From the NCBI GenBank assembly GCA_902803375.1, contig CADCPN010000058.1, positions 1-37,692 of the forward strand: 37,692 nucleotides of DNA, read 5' to 3'. The notes beneath the pieces are model-generated. The model did not search any database, was not told the DNA's origin, and was given only the letters and a program-made list of their open reading frames with translations. Made by a program: the position numbers and the translations under genes. The DNA comes from an uncultured Erysipelotrichaceae bacterium (GTDB taxonomy: Bacteria > Bacillota_I > Bacilli_A > RFN20 > CAG-826). The stretch's first letter is position 1. The number at the start of each line of letters is the position of its first letter. Shown here piece by piece: positions 7,545-14,455 of the stretch.

Positions 7545-7685
7545 TTATAGATGTACGTTTGCCTTAAATAACGGGGCGAGGCAGGATTTGCCATTGCTGC
7601 TATCTAGAGGCTTGGGGGTGGATTCTCCACCAATAGAAGCGAGGATAAGGGGAAAAGCTAATAGAAGCAGTACCTGCTTTTTCAT
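7545..7685 (-). pseudogene. Short secreted or lipoprotein-like ORF, possibly a fragment
   Basis: This 46-residue frame begins MKKQVLLLLAFPLILASIGG with AAGGGG six bases upstream. It resembles the N-terminus of the lipoproteins elsewhere in the window, but the expected lipobox Cys (LASC-GG) is Ile. After a short Ser/Pro-rich stretch it stops. Either it is a small secreted peptide or, more likely, a truncated lipoprotein gene that lost its anchor. The rest of 7453-7860 shows no gene. Confidence 0.3.
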
Positions 7686-7781
7686 AGGGTTCCCCTTAGA
7701 CGTTCCCATTTTCAGGTCCTTTTTTTCCTTCCATCTTTTTTCGTGGCCTTGCCCGCATGGAGAAACGAAACATGAACGCTT

Positions 7782-7818
7782 AATCGGTAAAGAGGTTATT
7801 GGCTTTACTTTACCGATT
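7782..7818. repeat. Perfect 11-bp inverted repeat upstream of ndk
   Basis: AATCGGTAAAG (7782-7792) is repeated in inverted form as CTTTACCGATT (7808-7818) across a 15-base loop, about 37 bases before the ndk ribosome site. The core TCGGTAAAG also occurs upstream of rex (13714). It may be an operator or a leader hairpin. There is no T-tract, so a simple terminator is unlikely. Confidence 0.5.
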
Positions 7819-7868
7819 TCTGCTCCACAATAGGGAATGAATAGGATTCTCTTAAGGAGGAAATGCAA

Positions 7869-8300
7869 ATGGTTGAGAAATGCTACGTCATGGTGAAGCC
7901 GGGCTTCACCGATTCCAAATTGATCCGCAGGGTCATCGCGCTTTTAGAAAGCAAAGGGGTCAAGATGGTCGACTTCGCCTACATCCATTACGATGAGGAA
8001 GTCGCGAAGCTCCACTACACCGAAAAGTCCGGAAAACCATATTTCCAGGAACTCGTCGATTACCTAACTAGCGATAAGGCCTTCGGCATGATCTATGAAG
8101 GCGAGAACGCCCTCGTCATCTGCCGCGAAACCGTTGAGGAGCTAAGGAAGACCCTTCCTGTGGAGTTCAACCTCAAGACCGATGTTATGAGGAACATCCT
8201 CCATTGCTCTTCCAAAACTCGCGTCGGCGATGAGATGCTTATCCTCGACACCCAGCGTGAGATCGCCCTCTTCGACTATTTGAAGAGAAAGCTTATCTAG
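7869..8300 (+). CDS. ndk: Nucleoside diphosphate kinase
   Basis: This 143-residue protein has the Ndk fold from end to end, the normal family length. It transfers the gamma phosphate of ATP to NDPs through a phospho-histidine. The N-terminal KCYVMVKPGFTDSKLI matches the family strand and Lys that bind ATP. The active-site segment is NILHCSSK, retaining the catalytic His, although the usual NxxHGSD has Cys for Gly and lacks the Asp. AAGGAGG lies eight bases before the ATG at 7869; an ATG at 7863 is only two bases away from the site and less likely. It is a monocistronic gene. Confidence 0.9.
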   Translation: MVEKCYVMVKPGFTDSKLIRRVIALLESKGVKMVDFAYIHYDEEVAKLHYTEKSGKPYFQELVDYLTSDKAFGMIYEGENALVICRETVEELRKTLPVEFNLKTDVMRNILHCSSKTRVGDEMLILDTQREIALFDYLKRKLI

Positions 8301-8328
8301 CCTGCATTTTGCTTTTGATAGCATAGCC

Positions 8329-8380
8329 GCGAGGTTCCGCCCTTTTTGGCTTACGAATAAAATAGACGAGGGGACCTCGC
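8329..8380. terminator. Probable shared terminator between convergent genes
   Basis: GCGAGGT (8329-8335) pairs with ACCTCGC (8374-8380), extended by CC/GG, between the convergent ndk and ArsC-like genes. The loop is long and contains a CCTTTTTGG segment, so the evidence is moderate. Confidence 0.4.
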
Positions 8381-8381
8381 C

Positions 8382-8732
8382 TTATTTCAGCTTTGCCCAG
8401 GTTTCTTCTTTGAAGCCGACAAGCACGGTTTCTTCGCTAAATAGAAGCGGCCTTTTCACAAGCATCCCATCGCTAGAGAGAAGGCGCAGCTGCTCTTCCT
8501 CGCTCATCGATGGAAGCTTTTTGGATAGCTCCATTGCTTTATATAGCTGCCCAGAGGTATTGAAGAACTTCTTTAGGGGAAGGCCGCTGCGTTCGTAGAG
8601 CTTTTTTAAGACTTCATAGGAGGGGTGTTCTTCTTTGATATCGATGACCTCGTGAGGAATGTTGTTGTCGCTGAGGTATTTAAGGGCTTTCGCGCAGGTC
8701 GAACATTTATGGTAGCAATAGACTTTGATCAT
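8382..8732 (-). CDS. ArsC/Spx-family thioredoxin-fold protein
   Basis: This 116-residue protein has the arsenate reductase/Spx fold. It begins MIKVYCYHKCSTCAKALKYL, where CSTC is the redox or nucleophile Cys pair near residue 10, and ends in the usual LVKRPLLFSEETVLVGF region. The family contains glutaredoxin-dependent arsenate reductases, YffB-like proteins and the RNA-polymerase-binding regulators Spx/MgsR. Length and the CxxC pair fit Spx-like or YffB-like proteins equally well. No arsenic resistance genes are nearby, so a thiol-stress role is as likely as arsenate reduction. GAGGAG lies just before the start. Confidence 0.8.
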   Translation of the reverse strand: MIKVYCYHKCSTCAKALKYLSDNNIPHEVIDIKEEHPSYEVLKKLYERSGLPLKKFFNTSGQLYKAMELSKKLPSMSEEEQLRLLSSDGMLVKRPLLFSEETVLVGFKEETWAKLK

Positions 8733-9018
8733 AGGGAAACTCCTCTTTGCTTATTCCTATATCACTACGTTTGCCCTTCTAAATAAAGGCAGATGCTTCT
8801 TTTTATGGCAGAAAAACCCTCATTTCGGCCCGGATGGGCTAATCGTGGCGCATAAATGCAAGGAGGGACGGCTTTGGCCTATTCGCGGTCGATATGCCCA
8901 AGATGCCCCTTTTTTACCGCGAGTCTTACTCTTATAGATCGAAGGCGAAGCAAATCCCTTTGCCAAGTCGCTTCCTTCCTCTAAGATAGCCCCGCTTAAA
9001 TCACTAAGAGGAAAAAAT

Positions 9019-9375
9019 ATGAAAATCGTTTACGCATCCAGAATGGGCCACGTCGAGGAAATCGTCAGCAAGCTCGGCTACACCGACGCCGTCAAGATCG
9101 TCAAGGGCGACGAGAAGGTCGAAGGCGAGTTCGTTCTCTTCACCTACTCTGACCTCGTTGGAGAGACTCCGGCTATCGTCGAATCTTTCCTTGCCAATAA
9201 CCCCGGTCTCAAGGCCGTCGTCGGCTCCGGCTCCAAAGCCCGCCACCCCGAGACCTTCAACTTCGGCGCCATCAAAGTCGGACAGAAGTACAACGTCCCG
9301 GTCCTTGCCACCCTTGATCTCGGTGGCACCGACGCTGAGCTAGAGGCCATCAAAAACGCCATCGCCGCTCTTTAA
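9019..9375 (+). CDS. nrdI: NrdI-like flavodoxin
   Basis: This 118-residue protein matches the class Ib ribonucleotide reductase flavodoxin NrdI in length and layout. It starts KIVYASRMGHVEEIVSKLG (the FMN phosphate loop; usually RTGN, here RMGH). It continues GEFVLFTYSDLVGETPAIVE, a segment typical of NrdI, and then PVLATLDLGGTDAELEAI at the C-terminus. NrdI supplies the oxidant that assembles the Mn cofactor of NrdF. No nrdE or nrdF lies in the window, so the partners must be elsewhere or it serves as a general flavodoxin. GAGGA precedes the start and a strong terminator follows. Confidence 0.75.
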   Translation: MKIVYASRMGHVEEIVSKLGYTDAVKIVKGDEKVEGEFVLFTYSDLVGETPAIVESFLANNPGLKAVVGSGSKARHPETFNFGAIKVGQKYNVPVLATLDLGGTDAELEAIKNAIAAL

Positions 9376-9399
9376 TGAAAAATAACATCTTTCGAATTT

Positions 9400-9427
9400 G
9401 GCTAAGGCAACCGCCTTGGCCTTTTTT
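9400..9427 (+). terminator. Terminator of nrdI
   Basis: A 9-bp stem (GGCTAAGGC/GCCTTGGCC with one mismatch) has an AACC loop and is followed by TTTTTT (9422-9427). Confidence 0.85.
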
Positions 9428-9678
9428 CGCTAGCCTTGCCATAATCGGAACGCGATTAAATCGCAGGCGTCATTGACGGCGTCCACGTTGAAGCCATCGA
9501 AGATCCTTTTGTGAAGGAATAGAGGCATCTAGATGAAATTGCCAATGAACAAGCAAGAGGCAAAACCATAGACAAAATCAAGGGAAAGCAAATGAACTCC
9601 CAAAAAAGAGTAAACGTTTTCGTAAAAACCTTTCTCTCTTTCTTTTTCCTAAGCTACAATGAAGGTAAGGCAAAGCAA

Positions 9679-9894
9679 ATGAAAACTTCCAAAGTCTTTG
9701 GCATCCTCTTCGTCGTCCTCGCTTTCGGCTTCTTTGCGCTTGGCCTAGGGCTATTTGTCAAAGGGGCGATTGACCCAAAGTTCAATTCCGAATTTGAGAT
9801 TTGGCCATTGTCTGCGACTCTTAGCCTGCTGCTAGGCGTTTGCCTTGCTGCTCCGGGAATGTCTTTTTGCCTTAGCAAAGAGCAATGGGAATAA
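9679..9894 (+). CDS. Small two-helix membrane protein
   Basis: This 71-residue protein is not recognised. It has two hydrophobic helices (about residues 7-28, GILFVVLAFGFFALGLGLFV; and about 46-62, LSATLSLLLGVCLAAPGM) separated by a short polar segment, so it is a small integral membrane protein. The frame is open from 9592, but the ATG at 9679 is preceded by AAGG and gives a sensible N-terminus. Between the nrdI terminator and this gene, 9465-9590 holds a broken frame (GVIDGVHVEAIEDPFVKE, then a stop) that may be another gene fossil. Confidence 0.5.
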   Translation: MKTSKVFGILFVVLAFGFFALGLGLFVKGAIDPKFNSEFEIWPLSATLSLLLGVCLAAPGMSFCLSKEQWE

Positions 9895-9915
9895 GCCTTC
9901 CAAAAATCGATAACG

Positions 9916-9944
9916 ATCCCGCCACGTAGGCGGGATTTTGCTTT
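9916..9944 (+). terminator. Rho-independent terminator
   Basis: A perfect 8-bp stem, ATCCCGCC/GGCGGGAT, with a 5-base loop is followed by TTTGCTTT. It ends the small membrane protein gene. Confidence 0.8.
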
Positions 9945-10036
9945 AGTTGGTGCAAAGGAGTCGAGAAAGAGGGGACAAGAGGCTATAGTTATGCCGTCAA
10001 ATTTGCTTCTGCAGGCAAAATAGGAGAACGTTAACG

Positions 10037-11200
10037 ATGCAGAATTTTACTTATTGCACCCCCACCAAGATCATCTTCGGCAAAGGAGTGATCGAAACTC
10101 TTCCCGCCACATTGGAAAAGTATGGCAAGAGGGTCTTGTTCACCTATGGCGGCGGCTCCATCAAGAAGATCGGCCTTTACGAGAAAGTCAAAGAGCTTCT
10201 TAAGGATTTTGAGGTTATTGAGCTTCCTGGCATCCAGCCCAACCCAAAGTACAATCCTTCCGTGCTCGCTGGCGTCCGCCTATGCAAGGAGCACAAGGTT
10301 GATGTCATCTTAAGCGTTGGCGGCGGCTCCGTCTTAGACTGCTCCAAAGCCATCGCTTCCGGCGCCTGCTATGAAGGCGAGACCTGGGATCTTATCACCG
10401 GCAAGGCAAGAATCACCCGCGCCCTCCCGATTGTCGACATCATCACCCTCGCCGCCACTGGCTCTGAATACGATAATGGCGGCGTCATCTCCCGCACCGA
10501 GACCAACGACAAAGTCGGATTCGGCAGCCCCTATACCTTCCCCAAGGTCTCCTTCCTTGATCCGGAATACACCTATTCCGTCTCTAAGTGGCAGACCGCT
10601 GCCGGCACCGCCGATGCAATGAACCACATCATGGAGCAGTATTTCTGCGCGGATACCACCCTCCTTAACGATGGCATGTGCGAATCCGCCCTCAAGGCCC
10701 TCATGGTCATGGGCAAGCGCGCCTACGATAATCCGGAAGACTATCAGGCTAGAGCCGAGATGATGTTCAACTGCACCCTTGCCTGCAACGGCATCTATTC
10801 TTGCGGCAACTCTTCTTCCGGCTGGCCTTGCCATGGCATTGAACACGCCCTTTCTGGCTACTATGACATCACCCATGGCGTCGGCCTTGCCATCATCACC
10901 CCGAGATGGATGAGGCATATCCTTAACGAAAACACTCTTGAGCGCTTCGTCAAATACGGCGTCAATGTCTTCGGCATTGACCCGACTCTTGATAAGTACG
11001 AGATCGCTAGTAGAGCCATCGACGCCACAATTGATTTCTTCCGTAGCCTCAATATCCCGATGCATCTAAAGGAAGTCGGAATCGATGAGTCTCGCCTTTC
11101 TGAGATGGCCCATCATGTCACCGTCAATGAGGGGCTAGAGAACGCCTATGCCCCGCTTAAGGAGCAGGACATCCTCGAAATCCTCACCGCCTCTTTGTAA
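10037..11200 (+). CDS. Iron-containing alcohol dehydrogenase (BDH type)
   Basis: This 387-residue protein is a full-length group III Fe-dependent alcohol dehydrogenase. The NAD(P) loop is VGGGSVLDCSKAIA (about 96-109). A family signature segment follows at ITLAATGSEYDNGGVIS. The metal ligands are Asp and His in TADAMNHIMEQYF and His in WPCHGIEHALSGYYDITHG. It resembles the NADPH- or NADH-dependent butanol dehydrogenases (YqhD/BdhA type). It probably reduces aldehydes to alcohols in the cytoplasm, alongside the ADH half of AdhE encoded 3.3 kb downstream. Start: AGGAG 11 bases upstream. It is monocistronic, with its own terminator. Confidence 0.9.
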   Translation: MQNFTYCTPTKIIFGKGVIETLPATLEKYGKRVLFTYGGGSIKKIGLYEKVKELLKDFEVIELPGIQPNPKYNPSVLAGVRLCKEHKVDVILSVGGGSVLDCSKAIASGACYEGETWDLITGKARITRALPIVDIITLAATGSEYDNGGVISRTETNDKVGFGSPYTFPKVSFLDPEYTYSVSKWQTAAGTADAMNHIMEQYFCADTTLLNDGMCESALKALMVMGKRAYDNPEDYQARAEMMFNCTLACNGIYSCGNSSSGWPCHGIEHALSGYYDITHGVGLAIITPRWMRHILNENTLERFVKYGVNVFGIDPTLDKYEIASRAIDATIDFFRSLNIPMHLKEVGIDESRLSEMAHHVTVNEGLENAYAPLKEQDILEILTASL

Positions 11201-11209
11201 GCAAGTCTT

Positions 11210-11237
11210 GGCCAGCCTTCACGGGTTGGCCTTTCTT
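11210..11237 (+). terminator. Terminator of the Fe-ADH gene
   Basis: GGCCAGCC (11210-11217) pairs with GGGTTGGCC (11223-11231), followed by TTTCTTT. Confidence 0.8.
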
Positions 11238-11306
11238 TACTGAAATACCCACGTAAAAAAAGGAAAGGAAGCGGAAGAAACTCTTGGCTAAGCCTCCGCC
11301 GACTTA

Positions 11307-11622
11307 ATGCTATTCGCCGCAACCCTAGGATTGGTTTCCTGGTGGATTGGCGGCACCTTCCATAAAGGCGTTGCCGAAGTTGTGCCAGGCAAAAACGTCA
11401 TCGGCATCCTGGCGCTAGGCTATGGTCAAACCTCTGGCAAACCCCATAAATCTAAGAAAGCCTCTGCCGTTTCTTCCTAGGAAGGCGAAGAGCCTATATG
11501 GTTTGCTAAAGGGGTAGAAGCCGCCCTTCTTGCCCCGATGACATGCTCATTGCTACAGAGTTAGGATCGTCAAATACCATTTCGAGTTAGGCGCAGGCAA
11601 AGAGAATTTCATCTACAAGTAA
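11307..11622 (+). pseudogene. Nitroreductase-family gene remnant
   Basis: The frame reads WWIGGTFHKGVAEVVPG and then ILALGYGQTSGKPHKSKK, characteristic of the C-terminal half of small nitroreductases that bind FMN. It stops at a TAG, resumes as EGEEPIWFAKGVEAALLAPM, and after another stop and a frame change ends as RIVKYHFELGAGKENF up to a TAA at 11620-11622. The N-terminal FMN-binding half is missing. Two stops and a frameshift make this a decayed copy rather than a sequencing slip. Apart from the terminators at its ends, the interval 11238-11656 holds nothing else. Confidence 0.75.
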
Positions 11623-11654
11623 CGAAAACGGGCCAGGCGTTGGCTCGTTTTCGC
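11623..11654. terminator. Bidirectional terminator
   Basis: CGAAAACGGGCCA (11623-11635) pairs with TGGCTCGTTTTCG (11641-11653). The stem is AT-rich at the base on both sides, so it can end the thioesterase gene on the minus strand as well as the nitroreductase remnant on the plus strand. Confidence 0.75.
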
Positions 11655-11656
11655 TG

Positions 11657-12355
11657 TTAGAATTCGATTTTGCAGGCGAAGCGGTCGGAGCAGAAGCAAT
11701 AGTCGCTTCCTTCTTTGCCGTATTCGACTTCCACTTCCTCGCCAAGCCTGACTTCCTTTTTGTAATGGATGTCTAAGCCTTTGGGAGAATGGCTCATCAA
11801 GAAGTCGACGGGGATTAAGTCCTCGACGATATCGAGGTACCTCGTGTTATTGAGGTGGCCGTTGAGGTCGATGTCGCGGAAAGAGGGGGAGATGGTGGCT
11901 TTCTTGTCTAACCCTTCAAAGCGGAGAACGGTCGGGCACTCGACTTCCTCCCCGGTAGTTAGGCCTTCGATATCGACGCCATATTGGGCTGGCATCGCAA
12001 AGGTGCGTTTTTTGTAATCAAGCAGCGTCCATAGGGCGGTGGCTCTAAAAAGGATTTTGCCCTGCTCATCTTTCATTTCTAGATGGCGGGGGAAGATAAA
12101 CACCTTCCTTTCCCCTGGCCAAGTGGAAAGGGTCACCGTTTCGCCGTATTTGGGAAGGCGGCTGATTTCCACGTGGGTCTTGCCGATGACCCAGACGATT
12201 CCCTGGGCGAAAGTCTTCTCTCTTGGATAGCCTAACGCCTCCACGTGGGCGGCGGCGATTTCCTGGCATAGCAGCAGAAGCTGGGAAAGGCGAAGCTCCC
12301 CAAGCGCGTTGACGTGTTCGGTTCCGATAAAGATTTTGGTCGAGAATTTTTCCAT
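11657..12355 (-). CDS. Acyl-ACP thioesterase
   Basis: This 232-residue protein has two hotdog domains, the length and layout of bacterial FatA/FatB-like acyl-ACP thioesterases. The first half carries the family segment WVIGKTHVEISRLPKYGETV. The second half carries DIDLNGHLNNTRYLD, the Asn/His-containing active-site region. It hydrolyses fatty acyl-ACP to release free fatty acids in the cytoplasm. The N-terminal MEKFSTKIFIG is a plausible start, but there is no clear Shine-Dalgarno site before it (the upstream bases are TTTCACCC). No fatty-acid synthesis genes are nearby. Confidence 0.85.
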   Translation of the reverse strand: MEKFSTKIFIGTEHVNALGELRLSQLLLLCQEIAAAHVEALGYPREKTFAQGIVWVIGKTHVEISRLPKYGETVTLSTWPGERKVFIFPRHLEMKDEQGKILFRATALWTLLDYKKRTFAMPAQYGVDIEGLTTGEEVECPTVLRFEGLDKKATISPSFRDIDLNGHLNNTRYLDIVEDLIPVDFLMSHSPKGLDIHYKKEVRLGEEVEVEYGKEGSDYCFCSDRFACKIEF

Positions 12356-12646
12356 GGGTGAAATGGTAACACGGAAACGTAGCTTCGCTAAAGAAAAGTT
12401 GATTTTCGAACAAGCATAGGGCCCGTGTGCTTATTTGATATAGATATACCAACAAAACGACATAGGCTATCCGCGTAGTTTCTAACTTTTGGGGTTCATA
12501 TGGGAAAAGGACATGCTCATTTCTAGCGTCGCCGAAAGACTGCTTACATCATGCTCTTTTTTAGGCAGCAACAAAAAGACCAAACCTTCTACGATGGCTA
12601 TAGGACAATGAGCGCCCAGGGCACGGAATCTTTCCGCGTTGGCAAT

Positions 12647-12826
12647 CTAAAAGAGAACCCCTTCGCCATTTTTTGCGCCATAAGAGATAATGCTCACGTC
12701 ATCGGTATAGACGTTCTTGCTGTAGACCCTGCGGACGTTGCAAGAGGCGCTATCCTTTAAGGTTGCGCCGCCGATCCATACGTTTTCAGCGGAGGAGATA
12801 TTGAGCAGATTAGGACTAACTCTGCC
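12647..12826 (-). pseudogene. GH28-like (polygalacturonase) fragment
   Basis: Within 12356-12990, which has no intact gene, the minus strand holds a 59-codon frame between stops. It reads SPNLLNISSAENVWIGGATL, then KDSASCNVRRVYSKNVYTDD and VSIISYG. This resembles the parallel beta-helix repeats of family 28 glycosidases (N-V-I-G-T-L-D-S-W-N-V pattern). It has no start codon and the catalytic Asp motifs are missing. I take it as a fossil of a plant-polysaccharide degradation gene. The assignment rests on pattern only and could instead be another beta-helix protein. The rest of 12356-12990 shows nothing. Confidence 0.4.
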
Positions 12827-12990
12827 TTAAATAGCGATACCCGTTTCGACATTCATGGAAACTTTGTTAACGAAGAAGCCTTAACGGGAAGTTAGGGCTT
12901 TTTGGCCTCTTCCGATAAAAAAGCGTTTGAGCGCCCTAGAAAAGTTTTCGTTTAGAAGTAGTATGAAAGCAGAGCTAGGGGGGCAGCTGA

Positions 12991-13383
12991 ATGCTTAGCG
13001 ATAAGGAACTTCTACATAGGAAGACGGTGTACGTCTCTCCTTCTGCGAAGGCAGAGTCCGTCCTCATTTCTTTCGGCCACCAAAAAGGCGACCTAAAGAG
13101 CAATCCCCCTTTTGAGGAGCTTGGCTTAATGAGGATACGCGCGGAGAAGCTCGTGGATTCCCCGCTTGAGTTCTTTGATCCTGGCGCGCCTTTCAATAAG
13201 CCTAGCAATAGCAAAGCCGCGATCGTCGCCTTAGATGAGCGCTACCTATATATCCTTACCGAAGATGCCTCTGGAAAGAGAAAGGTCTTCCATAAGGAGA
13301 TCCCCCATCATTTCTCCATCTTTTCGCCTTTAGGCACTAATGAGATCGCCAAGATTCGCTTCACCCCGCAGAAAGGTGTTTAA
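12991..13383 (+). CDS. Hypothetical protein
   Basis: This 130-residue protein is not recognised. It is soluble, with no signal peptide or Cys. The C-terminal half has short beta-like strands (KAAIVALDERYLYILTED; HHFSIFSPLGTNEIAKIRF), which could suggest a small sensor or PH-like fold, but I see no defining motif. A G-rich stretch (GGGGGGCAGC) just upstream may act as a ribosome site. It stands alone before the rex leader. Confidence 0.55.
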   Translation: MLSDKELLHRKTVYVSPSAKAESVLISFGHQKGDLKSNPPFEELGLMRIRAEKLVDSPLEFFDPGAPFNKPSNSKAAIVALDERYLYILTEDASGKRKVFHKEIPHHFSIFSPLGTNEIAKIRFTPQKGV

Positions 13384-13435
13384 CTTCATTTTTCCTTCCT
13401 CAGAGAGACAAGGGTCGCCTTCATGATTAAGTCTC

Positions 13436-13800
13436 TATTTTTTAACGGAAATTTATCGTTACCGATATCGATATTGATTCGATAATTTCGATGCTATCGA
13501 AGGTATTTGGCTAATATAGGCAAGAGAAAGCGATTTTTCGGTATTTTCAGTCGACTTATCGGTAATTTTCCTTAGGCTTTTTCGACAACATCGACACTTT
13601 TTTGATTTCAATCAAGAAGAAAACACCTGTTTGAATTCGGTAAGCCGATAAAATGAAAAAAGTAAGGAAAACGCTTACATGACGATGACATCTTAAGTTT
13701 TCAGTATTAGTATATCGGTAAAGAAATACTTAGTTGTTGACGAAGCAAAGAAGGCCGTTAACAATATCGCTGGTTTCGGGAAACCGATACCGAAAGGAGC
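13436..13800 (+). promoter_or_regulatory. rex leader with repeated CGG/CCG palindromes
   Basis: This is a gene-free AT-rich leader. Three similar palindromes occur: TATCG-TTAC-CGATA (13454-13467), TTCGG-TAAG-CCGAT (about 13637-13650) and TTCGG-GAAA-CCGAT (about 13775-13788). Single TATCGGTAA half-sites lie at about 13557 and 13713. TATATCGGTA also occurs before the hydrogenase operon (18779). I infer these are operators, possibly for Rex itself, although they do not match the usual TTGTGA-N6-TCACAA Rex site. A TTGACG at 13737 may be a -35. Confidence 0.45.
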
Positions 13801-13807
13801 AACAAAC

Positions 13808-14452
13808 ATGAATACCTTCTCTATGAACCAGTTGGAAAGATATCCGATATACCTGAAGTACTTCAAAGAACTTCAGAACGAAGGCATCGAGACGATCTCC
13901 TCCCCGAAGATCGCCGCCAAGCTTGGATATAGCGAAGAACAGGTCCGCAAAGACTTGCAGAACGTCAGCTTAGAGCCTGGCCGTCCGAAGAAGGGCAGAA
14001 GCGTCCGCCAGTTGGTGGACGACATCGAGACCTTCCTTGGCTACCGCGATTCCACCAGCGCCGTCCTCGTCGGATGCGGTCACCTCGGCAGTGCGTTGCT
14101 CAACTTCCCGGCATTCCAGGAAATGGGCCTAGAGATCCTCGCTGGCTTTGATACCAACGTTGACCTCATCGGCAAAGAAGTTGCAGGAAAGAAGATCTTC
14201 TCCCTCGATTCCATGTCGGAGATCCTTCCGCGCCTCAATGCTCACATCGTCATCATTGCCGTCCCGGCCTCCGCTGCGCAGAACGTGGCCGACATGGCGA
14301 TAAAAGCGGGAGCCAAAGGCATCTGGAACTTCGCCCCAGCCCATATTGACGTGCCAGGAAACGTCGTCATCGAAAACGTGAATCTCGCCAGCTCTCTCGC
14401 GGTGCTTAGCCACCGCCTGAACCAGGTGCTGGCCAATGAGGAGAAAAAGTAG
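13808..14452 (+). CDS. rex: Redox-sensing transcriptional repressor Rex
   Basis: This 214-residue protein has the normal Rex length. Residues about 8-80 form the winged HTH (SSPKIAAKLGYSEEQVRKDL), and the wing reads LEPGRPKKGRSV, the type seen in clostridial Rex proteins rather than the Bacillus form. Residues 85 onward form the Rossmann NAD(H) domain, with VLVGCGHLGSALLNF (GxGxxG around 89-94) and a C-terminal domain-swapped helix (LASSLAVLSHRLNQVL). Rex represses fermentation genes and is released by NADH. The start has AAAGGAG upstream. AdhE follows after three bases, so the two are one operon, which would make alcohol production respond to NADH. Confidence 0.93.
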   Translation: MNTFSMNQLERYPIYLKYFKELQNEGIETISSPKIAAKLGYSEEQVRKDLQNVSLEPGRPKKGRSVRQLVDDIETFLGYRDSTSAVLVGCGHLGSALLNFPAFQEMGLEILAGFDTNVDLIGKEVAGKKIFSLDSMSEILPRLNAHIVIIAVPASAAQNVADMAIKAGAKGIWNFAPAHIDVPGNVVIENVNLASSLAVLSHRLNQVLANEEKK

Positions 14453-14455
14453 CTT

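Noticed and set aside
7513..7833. Plus-strand frame of 106 codons
   Set aside because: No ribosome site or protein-like pattern; it overlaps the inverted repeat before ndk.
8725..8937. Plus-strand frame of 70 codons
   Set aside because: No ribosome site and low-complexity content; it overlaps the start of the ArsC-like gene.
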